A stretch of 64,000 bases of DNA, from positions 37,541,404 through 37,605,403 of the forward strand of contig CM032122.1 in assembly GCA_018894105.1 (NCBI GenBank), given 5' to 3'. Below, piece by piece: positions 1 through 13,100 of the stretch (position 1 is the stretch's first letter; each line of letters starts with the position of its first letter). The position numbers and the translations under genes were made by a program. Below the pieces are notes generated by a model that was not told the DNA's origin, ran no database searches, and saw only the letters and a list, made by a program, of their open reading frames with translations. This DNA is from Jacaranda mimosifolia. Lineage: Eukaryota > Streptophyta > Magnoliopsida > Lamiales > Bignoniaceae.

Positions 1-1690
1 GACTGCAGCCCAAAAAGTTTCACTGGCATCCGTCTGTAGAATTTTTTTTCCATCTGAAGGGATGCGCAATGGAGGTAGCTTCTGGATTAAAGCCTTCATT
101 GTTGTAACGACTTTTCTTTGTGCATAGGATTCTTCTTCAACATATCCTGTAGAGGTCTTATCAAAGATGCTAACCTTGGAACAAAATATGCTGCATAATT
201 AATGACTCCAAGGAATTGCTGAATCTGCTACTTGGACTCCAGATCATCAGGGAACTTAAGCAATTCTTTAGCAATATATGACTGCAGAGTATACTATCCA
301 TCTTTGATATGCATGCCTAAAAAATCAATTTCCTTATGAGAGATCATCATTTTCTTCTCAAATAGCATGATACCATAATGTCGAACCAATTCCCCAAATT
401 GATGCAAGAGATAAGAATGTGTCTTGATATCTTCAGAGAAAAGAAGTGTATCATCAATGTAGATCAATGCATTTGGGGATAAAGGCTCAAAGATTCTGAC
501 CATAGCCTTTTGGAAAAGAGATGGAGCTATTTTGAGGCCAAATGGTATAACAGTCCATTGGAAATGAGCATTTGGAATGCAAAAGGCTGTCTTGAAGTGG
601 TCATCTGGATGAATTCCAATTTGCTAGAATCCTGCTTTTAAATCAAACTTTGAATATACATTAGCCTTGGTAAGATTAGAGAATAGACAATTTCTATTCT
701 GGAGTGGAAACTTCTCATCTGCAAGAAAGTAATTCAGAGGTTTGTAATTTATCACCAGTCTCATTTTACCCCTTGCTTGCTCAGCCCTTTTATTGACATA
801 AAAGACTTGACTAGCCCATGAAGAATTTGTTGCTTCAATAAGTCCTTCATCTCTCAACTGGGCTAATTCTTTTGTGGCCAATTCAAGTTGATCAGGTGGC
901 ATTCCCGGATGACTTGCTTTTGTAGGGTTAACATTAACATCTTTTTTGAAAGGTAACTGTACAAAAAATTCTGAGTTTCGCCAAAGAGGATTAGTGCATT
1001 TGTGAAGGAATTCTGAGTGAGATTCTGCACAACAATCTCTTATGAGTTTGGCTTGGATATCTGGGATTGTATCAATATCCATGGTAAGATGGTATTGTGG
1101 TTTGATATATGGAAGAAAGTAAGACTTAAACCTAATACCTTCTGGTTTAGGAACAACTTTCTTTTCCCATAGATGCTTTATGATATCAAACCCAATAATG
1201 ATATCTTTACTAGGTAATGAGGATCCAAGAAACTTATGAGTGAACGATAATTCTGGGAAGAATTGAATCCTGACAGGCTTGCTAATCAACCCAATTGACA
1301 AAGTCTCACTATTGGCAACTTGGAACACTTCATGATGTTTTTTCCAAAAAGAGGCAGGGAGAATCATTGGATTAAGAATTGAACAGGATGCTCCTGTATC
1401 AAGCAGACCAATAACAGTAATCGAATTATCAAACTTCTGAGGAATAATTTGTACCTAAACAAAGGGTACTGCAAGAGCAAGTCCAATTATCTGAATTTCA
1501 AAGATAGGAAAATGGTCATCTTGCACCTCAAGGTCCGAAAATGAATCTTCGTCTTCAGAAACATCTTCCAAAGCGAATATTGTCTGCTCAGAGGATTCAT
1601 CTTCTTCAGAAAACAGCAACTCCAAATCTTCATTCTCTATATCACACTGTGTTAACTGGAGAATTTCTTTGAGAATTTTGTCTCTATTTA
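1..1690 (-). pseudogene. Endogenous caulimovirid (pararetrovirus) polymerase, decayed and truncated
   Basis: Read on the minus strand, this is the C-terminal half of a caulimovirid-type enzymatic polyprotein. In sense order there is an acidic Glu/Asp-rich stretch (about 1685-1500), a retroviral aspartic protease motif DTGAS (about 1400-1386), a reverse transcriptase with the RGKMRLVINY block (about 770-740) and the catalytic YIDD box (about 462-450), then the start of RNase H (LQTDAS, about 40-20), which runs off the window. The YVNKRAEQ block before RGKMRLV favours Caulimoviridae over Ty3/gypsy; the genus is unresolved. It is dead: in-frame TAG stops lie at 1455-1457, 624-626, 294-296 and 228-230, and a frameshift lies near 105-120. 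No gag or movement protein is visible, and the copy ends abruptly in AT-rich DNA near 1690. This is an old genomic insertion, not a functional virus. Confidence 0.85.
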
Positions 1691-1699
1691 ATATATATT

Positions 1700-4640
1700 T
1701 TCTCTTTTATTTTATTTTATAATTTTATGTATGACTAGTATATTTAATTCACAATTAATTATTTTATAATAAGTATATGATACACTATATATATATGAAG
1801 TGTAATTAAAAAAGAAATATGTACTGCAACATAAGATTCAAAGAATCAAAGTGAATGAAATTTAATTGCAGCATGTAAATTAATTATAAAATCCCAAATA
1901 TCGTCTCACCATACGGTACTTTGTGTCTGAAATTTAGTAGTATGAATTTCTCATAACACTAATGGTATGCTTATCATTGTCTGGCCACTTAAGAAATCTA
2001 ACGAAGCGGCTTGTCGGGGGATAAAGATATAAACATAATAGTTTATCCATTGGATCACCTCATCCATGTTCCATTTTTTGTCAGACTTATTTATTTATTT
2101 TCTTTTCTTGTTTTATTCTTCCATTTTTCAGAATATATTGACAAAACATTAAATTATTGAAATCGTAAATATTAGAGGTTGCTTTTTAGCTTTGGGATCA
2201 CAACATCCACATTCATATTCTGGCTTAAGATAATTTGACACGTGTTTATACTTGACACAAATTATTATGTCCATCTATGGTTTCCTTGTGCCATAAACCA
2301 AACAAATAATAATATATACAAAGTTTTATGTTTAAATATTCAATATTTCCTTTTTTATTCATGACTGCAGTGTACATGTCACATTCTAGATCCATGACCT
2401 CGTTGAATGCAAAAATTGTCTTCAGATATAATTAATTAATGTATTCTAAAATTAGATCATGATCAATTTATTAAAAAAAATATTCAATAGATGTACAGGA
2501 GTTCTTTAAATAAAATTTATAATGTGGTCGCTCTTCTAATATTCTACAATTACCCCTCCTTCAAAAAGGAATGTCTTCGTCACGATATTATATACTCTAA
2601 GATTAGTCACCAGACATTGGAATTTTAGAGGTGGCCCTAGGGTTCAAGTGGCGCTCCTACATGCATAATACTTTGTCCCACAAATTACTTAACTCCTAAT
2701 ATGTATAGCTGGTAATTGGCTTTGATATCATTTAGTTAATTTTTATATTAATATATATATATCACTAATTCCCAATATTCACAATTTAACACACTATATT
2801 TATCATTACTTGTCATCATTAAGTAATAAAAACAAATTATTCTCACTAAAAAATAGTATATATTATTAGTGATAATTTTTATATCATCATTCAATTTTTA
2901 TCACTAATATTATTCTTTGGAATGGGATGATTTATTTAGAACTCCTTTTTAAAAAATAAAATAAAATAATTACTACTCTTGCATTATTTGAAAATAATAA
3001 ACATTGAATCTGAAATATTCAAGGTATTTTGTCACGAAAAGAAGAAAACTAAGGGCGCCAGTCTATGCCCTCAACTTTATTCTAGTTATTCTTACAAAAG
3101 AAAAGAAAATAAAAGAAAACCTTGTTTTTGTCTGATTAATGAGGACTCCAAGTTGTCAATGTCTGAATGCAGCTTTCTTATGGTGTGTACCACAATACAA
3201 ATTCTAAAATTTTCTAATCCTCAACTGTACTTTTTACTATATATATCATAATACAAATTCCAATTCTCAAAGCTGTAAAACCGTGTGTGGCTTGACTTCC
3301 TACGGAAAAAACAACGGGATATCCAAGCCACTTATTTGGCCACTTTTAATTATAGAAAAAACAATTATGTTGTCCATTATGTTCAACTTTTTATTAATAA
3401 TGATAATTAACTATTGCAATATAGGACTTGTGAGTTTTCTTTTTTTTTTTTTTTTAATTAACCTTTAAAAGTTTAAAAATTGTCTCTATTACAAAAGAAA
3501 GCATTTAGATAAATGACCTTTATAATTGTAGTCGCAAAATTATATGGTGGTCATTTTAAAAATTATTTTTATAGAAAGCAATAGAGACAGATTTTATTTT
3601 TTTATATAATTTATTATGGGCTATTTTGCCATCTATTATAGGCTATTCTAATATGTACCTAAATACATATGCCTCCAAAAAGATGACCACACTTTATATG
3701 CAATTAATTAACATTAAATTGTACACTTAAATTGTCGCTAGTGATAGTTCTAAAACGTATATGTACCTCTAATTATTTAATTTTGTTGTAGTGATCTTAA
3801 TATTATTTTTATCATTGATAAATTTATAAAAGTTATTACTATGGTAAAACAAAAAATATTATTATAAAAAACATATTACAAGTAATAAATTTGATATTAT
3901 TACTAAATGTTTTGCTATTAATATACTTTTTTATATATTAGAGACACAATTCTATCATTTTCTCCTTTTAGATAATCCTAAATGGATGGAATGAAATGAA
4001 CGGCGAAAAGAAATAAAAAAATTCGAATCTTTGAAAATGCCCAAGTTTTAATGATGAAACTTCTGTTTTTCACGACTTGAAAAGAGAGGGGAAAAAAGAA
4101 CAGGAAAAAGTTAAAGAAGATGAAGCCTAATTGAAAACAGTAAGATATGGAAAAGATGTCCATTTCTACTTTCCTTTTTTAACTAACAAAACCGCGTGAT
4201 AAACAACTTGCATTTACATGCACCTTCGAGAGGCTCAGAAAAGAAAGGCTTCTGTCAAGGGAGAATAACTAAGGAAAATCTCTCTGGAATTAGCCATACC
4301 CCAAGACTCAAAGAACCAAGTAAAAGAGAGAGAATATAAAGCATTAAAGACAATATTAATTGTTGGGTCAAAATTTAATAAGCATTTCTACTCTTTTCTG
4401 AAAAAAGTTTCAAATACTAAAATTAATTTTCTTTTTCAAAAATACATAAAATTAAGAATATTTTTTTTTTAGATACAGTAATTCCTATCAAGGCAATACA
4501 GTAAGAGAAAACCTTTTTGTTTGGAAGGTTTCTTAGATTCCATAATTTTTCTGTCTTTCAAAATAATGATTTTGAATGTGAATTGAATTGGCTATTTTAT
4601 TCAGTAAGGGTTGCTTGCTGATTTCTTGTCTTTTATTGAC
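1700..4640. other. Intergenic AT-rich region, no gene seen
   Basis: No convincing coding sequence. The short open frames (for example 2979-3251 and 3283-3468) lack family similarity and run through homopolymers. A small imperfect inverted repeat with GTCTCTATT cores lies around 3480-3597. Stretches rich in AGTGAT/ATCACT (2755-2900, 3735-3930) may be decayed CACTA-type debris. Confidence 0.6.
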
Positions 4641-4650
4641 CTTTCCACTC

Positions 4651-4658
4651 TATATAAA
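4651..4658 (+). promoter_or_regulatory. Likely TATA box of the DUF1635 gene
   Basis: TATATAAA lies 125 bp upstream of the ATG at 4776, following a CT-rich tract. Spacing fits a transcription start near 4683 and a 5' UTR of about 90 nt. Confidence 0.55.
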
Positions 4659-4775
4659 CATCAAACTTTTGTTTCTTAGAACTCCCTTTTCTCCAAAAGA
4701 TAGTTGCCCACTTTTCAGTATTTAAGAAAAATTCATTTCCAAAGAAAAGTAAAGATTTCAAAGAGACAGAGGGAA

Positions 4776-6195
4776 ATGGGGGAGATGGCTTCTTTGTGGG
4801 GTTATGCAGAGGTGTGGAAATATATCATCATTCATTTCTTGTTTGGGTCCTTCAGTTCATTTTCTTATAGATACTTGTTTTGGATTGGGATATATATATA
4901 CCTTTCATCAATATAGCCTTGTTAGAAAAATACTTGATTAGGTCTCCAAGAGGCATTGCATTTGCTTTGGTTTTGTTACTGATTTCAATGGAAAATGAAA
5001 GTCATCCAAGACTCACTCCTTTGAGGCTTCAAGTATGCAATTGCAGTTGTTTTCTTGATTGTAGATTATCTTCTGTGTTTGGTAAATTGGGCACCTTTTT
5101 TCAGTTTCTGTACGAAAAATTATTACCATTAGGCATCCAATTGTAATCATTTGGCTGAAATGTTTCGTGATCTGATATGTCCCATGATGTGGAATCAATG
5201 TTTCTGGCTTTCTGCTAACTTGGGATTAGTTCTGATTCCTAGAATAACTTGCCCAATTTTGTTTCTGATGCCTGCAAATACATGTGATGACATAAAATTC
5301 CAAGATTTTCATTTTTCATATCCTGTGACAACTCTAATCCAGGGTATTTGTTTTTGAATGGAATTCTCTGCTCTTACTGATTTGTTATACTGATGTTGGT
5401 AATCAGCATCAGGACGTGGAGCAACTGGGGCAGAAGCTTCTGTTCACAACTCTTGAACTGGAGAAACTAAAAGCCGAAGCGAGGGAGGAAGTGAGGAAGA
5501 ACAAAGAGTATGTAAAGCAGTTAATCCATCTGCTTAAATTTGCCATCCAAGAAAGAGATGAAGCCAGAAATCAACTGGAGAAGCTACTCAACAAGACCAT
5601 ATCCTCGACAAGTATCAAAATCTTTCCCACTATTCCTCATCTCCAAGCTAATAGCCCTCTTTTAAAACCAGCAAAAGCAAATTCAAGCATAACTGAATCC
5701 AACAGTCTCTCAGAAACATATAATTACCCATCACACGGCTCCCCGCCCGTTGAATCCCTTTTCGAAGCTGACTTAGTAGTCAACCAGCCTTTGGTTCAAG
5801 ATAATCATGTAATTGATAAGGGTTCATTGGTAATTGACAATCTTGTGACGGGGAGAGCTTTGCCTCAGAAAGGAAAGTTTTTGCAGTCTGTTCTTGAAGC
5901 TGGACCTCTTCTTCGGACACTTCTTCTGGCAGGGCCGCTTCCTAGGTGGCGGAATCCTCCACAGCTTCAGCCTTTTCAGATACCTCCTGTCGAGATTTTG
6001 GCTCAGAAACCAGCATCAAATGTAGGTCAATTGGCTTCCAGACAACTGAATTCACAGCCTTATGCTCAGATGTCTTGTGGATCTTCTCAAGTACCTATGT
6101 TCAATTTTGCTAATGTAGGTTCCGAAACTTGTCTGAGCAATGTGATTAGTAGTAATGGCAGTGTCCGTTTGGCCAAGAGGCAAAGGTTCTATTGA
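4776..6195 (+). CDS. DUF1635 family coiled-coil protein
   Basis: Two exons, 4776-4811 and 5407-6195, joined in phase across a GT-AG intron, give a 274-residue protein. Exon 1 encodes only 12 residues including SLWGY, the typical N-terminal signature of plant DUF1635 (PF07795) proteins. Exon 2 continues with a coiled coil, about residues 13-75, with the family hallmarks LLFTTLELEKLK, EVRKNKEYVKQL and AIQERDEARNQLEKLL. The rest is Ser/Pro-rich and probably disordered, with a LLRTLLLAGPLP segment and a basic C-terminus ending RQRFY. The long frame in exon 2 begins with GTG, so the true start must come from the upstream exon. The function of the family is not established. Related genes sit near dirigent and EXO70H or UTR5 genes in Arabidopsis, as here. 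Confidence 0.88.
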
Positions 6196-6214
6196 AATTT
6201 TTATGTAGGAATTC

Positions 6215-8400
6215 TAATTTTGTATAAATAGAAGGTGATAAGTGGTGTAAATGGCATACATTGATTTTAGGTTTGATTGATTAAGCTTTTCGATTTCTAT
6301 CAAAAGCAGTTCCTTTTGGTATTTATATTTCAAGGTTAATGTAATTTCATAATCTTCTCCGCTCTTCCTCAACTCAACATAGTTCTTTTTGATCTTTAAG
6401 ATCAGAACCAAAAATTGCAATGGGACATAATGTTTGAAGAGAAAACAACACAAGGGTTGCTTCTAAAGACATGATCCTTAGAGCCTCAGAGAAAGAACAA
6501 AGTAAGAATTGAGTTGTTCTGTTCAGCCGATATTGTCCCTTGGAACATTTTTAATTAGTGTGCTGAAACAAACAGAAAATTACTGATTTTCTGTCAGATT
6601 TCAACAAAGATAAAGACTTTAATTTGTCACATATTTGAGAGGAAAGTGAAACTTTTAAACCCTGTCCTAGGTTCTATATTCTTCATGTTGTAGCCATCAC
6701 CAGTATCAGTTGTTTCAGCTTGATCATTGTAATCATGTGAGGAACTAGAAAGCAATGCAATTACTCTCCATGAATATAAAGGTTTCCGTCTAAAAGGAGG
6801 TTCTTTTTTCAGCCTGGTCTGATAAGGTGGCATACTTGGTTAGATCCCAAAATAGTTGTCATGCCTCCAGCCCCAACACCAACAGCATCTTCTTGGCGCT
6901 TTGGGTCACCAGCTATATATTGGGTTCGTTGGTCTTATTTGCAGCATCTTCCTGTTGTTCAGTTACCAGAAGAATCTTGAAAGAAACTGTGGCACATTTT
7001 GGTATGATAAGACTGTCTGGATGAACATATTATGCCCAGTTCCAGAGCAGAGAACTAAACTCCTATATTATGCACTCCTGAGTTGTCAGAACCACAAGTT
7101 AAGGATTATGTACATTTGTTATCCTTGTTCTTGCAGTGGAAACTCACTACTTCCGTATGGCTACAAGCTGCAGTTCAAGACAGAGCTACAATTGTATTAA
7201 GTGCTCTCGTCACCAAGAGGATTGGTCATAAAATCTTGTCTTACAAATTCTCTAAGATACAAATGGAAATTATATCTCTTTATAATTGCAATACTTCATT
7301 GAACCTCATTGATAGGAGAGTGGCTTTAGGATGAAGCTTGGAATACTCAAGACTGGAAGAAAGATATGTTGATGAAAGATGAAAATTTGATTTACAGAAC
7401 TTAGCGCCGAGCCCATATGCATCCGCAAAACCAAGCTCAAAGGGGCATCTTAGAGTTGCTTGTTGTGCAGCTCAGGACCATGACAACTGGAAACTAGCAA
7501 ACATTTGGCTATTTAGGTGCTTCACTAGAAGGGGATGGATATTGTTCTGGATATCTTATTAGATGTAAAATCAACAATATCAGTTAAATCATGAAATAAT
7601 ATCTTAAAATCACATGAAATTTAAGAAATGAAATAGCTGAACTTATAAAGAATCACAACATTTACTATTGTTTTAAAGTTATTATTGCCTCCCTACATAT
7701 GGGTTCTGACTAATCATAACTTCAGAATAAAAGCCCAGCATCTCACAGCAATACTTTGTTCCATATGTACGATCGTGAGGAGTTTAAAAATCAATCCATA
7801 GCCACATTGCGAAAAAAATAAAGTCTTGTTATAGTGTATAACGTCTCTAACTCATAATCTTTATTTGCCAATACATTGATCATGGCCCTGTTATATAAAA
7901 CAATAAAATTCACAATTATAATAGATTAATCAACCAGTAAAAATATCATAAAACCCTTTAAATTCAAGAATAATTATGCCCATTACTAATAAAATAAATG
8001 GTCAAATATTTATTAAATCACAACAAAATACCTAATCAAAACAAAAATATTTATCAAAACAAATGAATAGGTACATTAGATGCTATACCGAAATATTTAA
8101 CAAGATAATTAGTTGTTGAAAAATAAAGTAAATTGAAAACATTTTAAAATTTATTTCCATCAGGACAAGATTTAAAATTTATCAAATTCATTGTTAAGGT
8201 ATATCAATATAAGTACCACGTTTCTCTCGAATTTGGAGGAAAAGATATACCTCAAAAATAATTTACATCTTACAATAGTTAAAAATACTTGGACCCTATA
8301 TTTCACTTATAACAAGAACATAAATTCTTTCTTACCTCTACATTTATATACTTTCATATATGAACTAAAAATCTAGCACTTGAACTTATAAGATGTTAAA
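6215..8400. other. Intergenic region with unrecognised short open frames
   Basis: Between the DUF1635 stop and the nested repeat at about 8.4 kb. Frames at 6827-7024, 6856-7200 and 7083-7334 overlap one another in different phases over somewhat less AT-rich DNA (6820-7340). That could mark a non-coding transcript or a broken gene, but I recognise no family. 7560-8400 is AT-rich with nothing identifiable. Confidence 0.5.
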
Positions 8401-8409
8401 TGTTAACTT

Positions 8410-9400
8410 TCCTTTAAAACATAACCAAACATATCTCCATTTTTCCTTTAAAACGTACTGATATAGGAGGGCCCAAACCAGCAAGGCCCAGCGGGAGATG
8501 GCTGCCCAACTGAGACTCGGGGCCCATAAGTCTCATCGACTTCACTCGACCAGATCTGCACAGACCCAGTCAGGCTCCCTCGGCCTGCGGAAATCTTCGA
8601 CCTCAGTTGACCCGATCGAGGTGAGGCTGAGGTCGAGACCAGTACAGTACTCTGCTACCGCATTAAATGCACTGGCAGGCGCCATGCCCCCGCATTAATA
8701 ACGCATGCCGTCCCCCTCACCGTCTGACACAACAGGCGCCGCTACAGTGTACTATATTGTCCTTAAAACCGGGAAGGGCAGTTGGCTGGAAATATTCAAA
8801 TAGGGGAAATGACCAAATACCCCAAGCCCAAGGTTAGAGGCCCCGGGAGATGCCTAAGGGCTTTCCAGACATTTCCTAGCGGAAGAAGGATATATATACC
8901 CTTAACCCTGCCTCCCAGAGGTACGCACAGGATATACACCAAAAAGTCCTTACTCCGCTGTTCGATTCCGGAGGTCGATTTATACTGACTTGGGCGTCAG
9001 AGGGCTTGAGCCGAGGGCCTCTCGGCTAGCCTAACGTTTACTGTGATTGCAGGATTCTACCCCTAATCAGTCAAGAACGCGAATCTTCCAGATCAAGTTC
9101 TATCCATATACCAGCTCGGATCCTGACCCAACGGATCGAACCCTCATTACAAACATTTTCCAATATATCCATACATATATTATGTAAATATTATATATAT
9201 TTTATTATTATTCTAACATTAAAATAATCGCTCAATTCCATTTTCACCCAAAAAACTCAACAAAAAAACATTGATTTGACTGTTACAATAAAAAATATAT
9301 CTCCCAAAATATATTAAAAAACAACTTAATATTCTTCAATAATTCATTATTTCAAAATACATAATAAAATCAAACAAAAAATATAACCAAACACAACTGT
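8410..9400. mobile_element. MITE family B copy, split by a solo LTR
   Basis: The right part (9150-9400) aligns, as reverse complement, to the repeat at 40205-40680. The shared core includes TTTTATTGTAACAGTCAAAT and GGTGAAAATGGAATTGA. The short left flank (about 8410-8458) looks like the continuation, so the LTR at 8459-9149 landed inside an older element. The left boundary is uncertain. Confidence 0.6.
8459..9149 (+). mobile_element. Solo LTR, copy 1 (LTR retrotransposon)
   Basis: A 691-bp GC-richer non-coding block that matches, inverted, the block at 31545-32287 over its whole length. It begins TGATATAGG; its other end reads CCCTCATTA, where copy 2 has CCCTCATCA. It has a promoter-like TATATATACC near 8890. 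No internal coding region, primer-binding site or second LTR is adjacent, so this is a solo LTR left by recombination. The 5-bp flanks (CGTAC and CAAAC) match at only three positions, suggesting an older or decayed target duplication. The superfamily (gypsy or copia) cannot be told from the LTR alone. Confidence 0.8.
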
Positions 9401-9697
9401 AGTCTAAATTTAATTTTAATTTGAGAAGTGAAAACTCATAAAACAATGGTGGGAACTGATTTATAGAATTAACTAACCTTAAAATTTCGACCAACTTGTC
9501 CAAAATTTTGATCTATGGGTTGTTGGCTCAAGACTCGACAAAAATTAAACGGATAATATTCCCATCTCCCATGCAACCAAGTTGACCCCATTAACGGCTG
9601 ATGTTCCCAACTCAAGCTATTGAGTATGAGTTAAGGCATATATAAAAAAAATAATAATAATAAAAAAAATTCTGTTCACCAGTTGGCCCATTATTTC

Positions 9698-9705
9698 TGA
9701 CGTGG
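9698..9705 (+). promoter_or_regulatory. UPRE-like bZIP site upstream of the UDP-sugar transporter
   Basis: TGACGTGG, an ACGT-core bZIP site matching the unfolded-protein-response element consensus TGACGTGR, lies about 20 bp upstream of the TATA-like TATAAATA at 9720-9727. It may also act as an ordinary G/C-box. Confidence 0.45.
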
Positions 9706-9719
9706 CTTCCGAACACACA

Positions 9720-9727
9720 TATAAATA
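9720..9727 (+). promoter_or_regulatory. Likely TATA box of the UDP-sugar transporter
   Basis: TATAAATA lies about 390 bp upstream of the ATG at 10116. The predicted leader carries a short upstream ORF (ATG 10046 to TAG 10075) and an out-of-frame ATG at 10100, only 16 nt before the main ATG, so start selection may be regulated unless the leader is spliced. Confidence 0.45.
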
Positions 9728-10115
9728 CGAGCAAAAATATATAATAATAATAATAAAAATATAAAAGAGCTGAGAGGGAAAGGAAAAGAAGCTCGCCGGC
9801 TAAACCCCAAAATATTTTCAGCGGCCGATCAAATCAATTTCAGATCACCGTATCCTGTAAGAACTCCGTGAAACGGCGACGTGTTACCGGCGATTGCTCG
9901 CGTGGTATTCTGCTCTTGGTATGTTCCTCCCCATGCCCCTGCTTTCGTACATAAAGGTTGATACTTTGGGCAGATAGTGTTCCGTGTGTGTGTGTGCGTG
10001 TTTTGGTGTTGAAATGATTTTTTAGGAGGGTTTGTTGGAACAAATATGAATATGTGCTTTGGTGAAGAGCAGTAGTACTGGTGGCGGTCGAGACGGCGGA
10101 TGATTGGATTTAAAT

Positions 10116-13100
10116 ATGGCGGAGCCACCGTCTCAGTTGATGCAGAAATTGAAGGAGAACAAGCTATTCAAATTGGCGTTCGCCGTGGCTGGAATAATGT
10201 CGACACTTCTCATATATGGAATCTTACAGGTGAAATTTCTTCTTGTAATTGATTGTTTCTGTAGTTGTTGTGAATGGATGGGATTTATCTATGAAGTGAA
10301 AATTTATCTATAAAGATATTCGTCGAGACCAATTTATCACAGCATTTTTTCATAGGTTTAATGGGACTAGTTTGTCATACACCTGGTTAATGGGGGAGAC
10401 CAGGATTTTCTTTTAGGGAGAAGATCAAAATGAGATTTTATTTCCCGATTAATGATGTAAAGTATGTGAAGTAATGCAATTCAAGCTTGAAAATTTGTAC
10501 TAATGAATGTGGTTATGGCATTTAGAAAAAGGACAGTAATAAATAACCTATCCAACTTCATTCAATTATAAGCATTGGCAAAAAGCCACAGGTACTATTT
10601 CAATATGTAGGTCAAATTTAGAAAGCAGAAATTCATATACAAACGGGTGATTATATTAATATGCTTAATTAGAATAATTAGCAATATGCTTAAATTCCCT
10701 TAGAATATTCAATGAATCAAAGTGTTGAATATAATAGTAACAGCTCTTATCATTGGTTAAAAATTTGAAGAATAAAGAACCTATTTTGATGACAACACAT
10801 TTGAACATCGAATTGCTTATATATGTGCTGGATGGGGAGCAATGAACTTAAACAGCAGGCAGCAGCATTAAATATTAATAAAAGGAAAGAGTTTTCTCTC
10901 AGGAATTTAAAATAGTTCAATACATGTGGCTTTTTTCACTCCATTGAGTTTCTTTTAGCTAACAACCAGTCACACACATGGAACCATGTCTGATTGTTGC
11001 TAAATTATGTGGGTTTGTGCAAATTAAAGGACTTGGCAGAATGCCACCAGCCCTTGTCCGGCTGTTGCTTGGTAGACACAGTATTGCTTAAGATACTTCA
11101 CGAGTCACTTATGTATACACTTGTGCTTGCTGAGCTTCAATTCACGAGCTGAGAAAGCGTGTTTCTCATGTTGAGAAAGCTTGTTTCATGGACACTGGTG
11201 GTTTAGTTTGCCTAATAAGTAAATGGTAATGTGGAACTATTTACTAATTGGTGGGCAAATTGAATGCTATTTTCTAATGTAATTATCCAGTTGTTAATCA
11301 TCTAAAGATCCATTTTAGGCATTTAAAATCATATTTATAAATAGCATAACTCTATGAGGCCTTGTTTGCTAAACTAAAGCATTATAGAAGTGGACAGTCA
11401 CTACACCTGGTGAATGAAGCTATATGCGCTGTCCTATCCATTGTTTGGTTAGTAATAGAAGAAGGACTACATGGTCATAACGAAACATTGCAATTGCTTC
11501 CATACACCCCCCCCCCCCCCCCCCCCCCCCACACACACACAACTAGTTTGCACATATTATTTCATGGAACATAGAATTAAGTAAATCTACTCTATAAAGG
11601 ATTATCATGCAGTCAGATAAGATCAGTTGAATTCCGACCTGTAATTGCAAAGTAATTGCACCTAATGCACTCTTTTGATATCTATCTATAACACAGTTTG
11701 GGTAGAATACTTGTGAAAACAGACCTCTGTCCTAGGTTTTGCTTCTGATTAAAAACAAAACATTATCACCTTTGCACGACACCCAGAAATTTTGTCTCTG
11801 ACAGTGACACCATGGTGGTATTGAAAGGAAAATGCACGCGAAAGAAAAAAAGTTTGCTACTTGTTTACACTGAATCTTCAGTTGCTAATAATTACCAACT
11901 CCAACAAACCTTTTGTGCTATTGATATGGTATCTATAGAATTGCATTATCTTATAGATCAAAAGCATCTTTTCGATCCATGGGTTCATTTTAGCTATTCT
12001 TACGAAGTGGGGTTTTTTAGAAGTCATTGAATGATTATGATGATAGATGCAGTTTGGGATTTTGATGATGGTATCTGTCAGCGGGAAGGAGATCGACTTC
12101 TCTATTGACGTGATCTGATCTCGCATGTTTTCATTGGAGGAAGTAGAGATTTCTGTTGCTGTGATGATGCTAGAACTGGTAGCAGCCTTGAAGGGATGAT
12201 GGTTGTTGAAGGGATGATGGTTGTGGTATACTAGTTGTTTGAAGATTGCTTTTATGGATAAGTGGCAGTGTCAAATAGATAGTGAAATGGGCTACAGTAG
12301 TGGACTGAAACATCATTATAGGGTTTTCTGGTAGTTATAAGCTGGAGTTGTCTGCCAGAAAATATGATGCAGGTTGAATATCTTAATATGGGACTATTGG
12401 TGATCTTAAGAGTTGAAATTAAATTGATTGAGATGTATATGATTTTTTGAAGGTAGAGATGGTCTAAAATTGATAGTTTTCGTTTATGAATCTCATAATT
12501 GTTCTGGGACTGCCGAGGAAAGGCATTTAATTTAGAAAAGAGATTTGCTTGTCCGTGCATCTTGAAAGCTTCTCACGTTTTCATTGGCTGTACTCTCTCT
12601 CAGGTTTTCGTTGGCTATACTCTATGCACCTTTAGTGATGATTATGACATCATCAAAGGATCATGTTTTCTTAATATGATTGGACCATGATATTCTTTGG
12701 TGCATTACTTTTTCTTTGACTTCTTTTTCTCTTTTTCCTGGGACAGGTTATGTGAGACCATCTGTTTATGATCTAGAAAACAAAAATTTATACATGTAAG
12801 GTATAACTGAGATAAGATTGTTGGTATTAGTATTTCATAAGGATAGAATAAGAAATGAGCATTCATGAGCCAATCAACGTAGTGCCTGATACACAAATAT
12901 GCTGCAGAAAATTGATGAAGGTGGTTTGTACGCACTGAAAGAGACTATAGGCACTGACTAGGAGAAGTTGAACTAGTAATTATGATAAATCTAGAGGAAT
13001 TTTTGATCTATTAACTCAGGGAATTCGATTAGGAAGGCCATGAGGGTTAATGTTTTGGCTTTGGAAAATGACTAATTAAAGTATCCATATAGTTGGAAAC

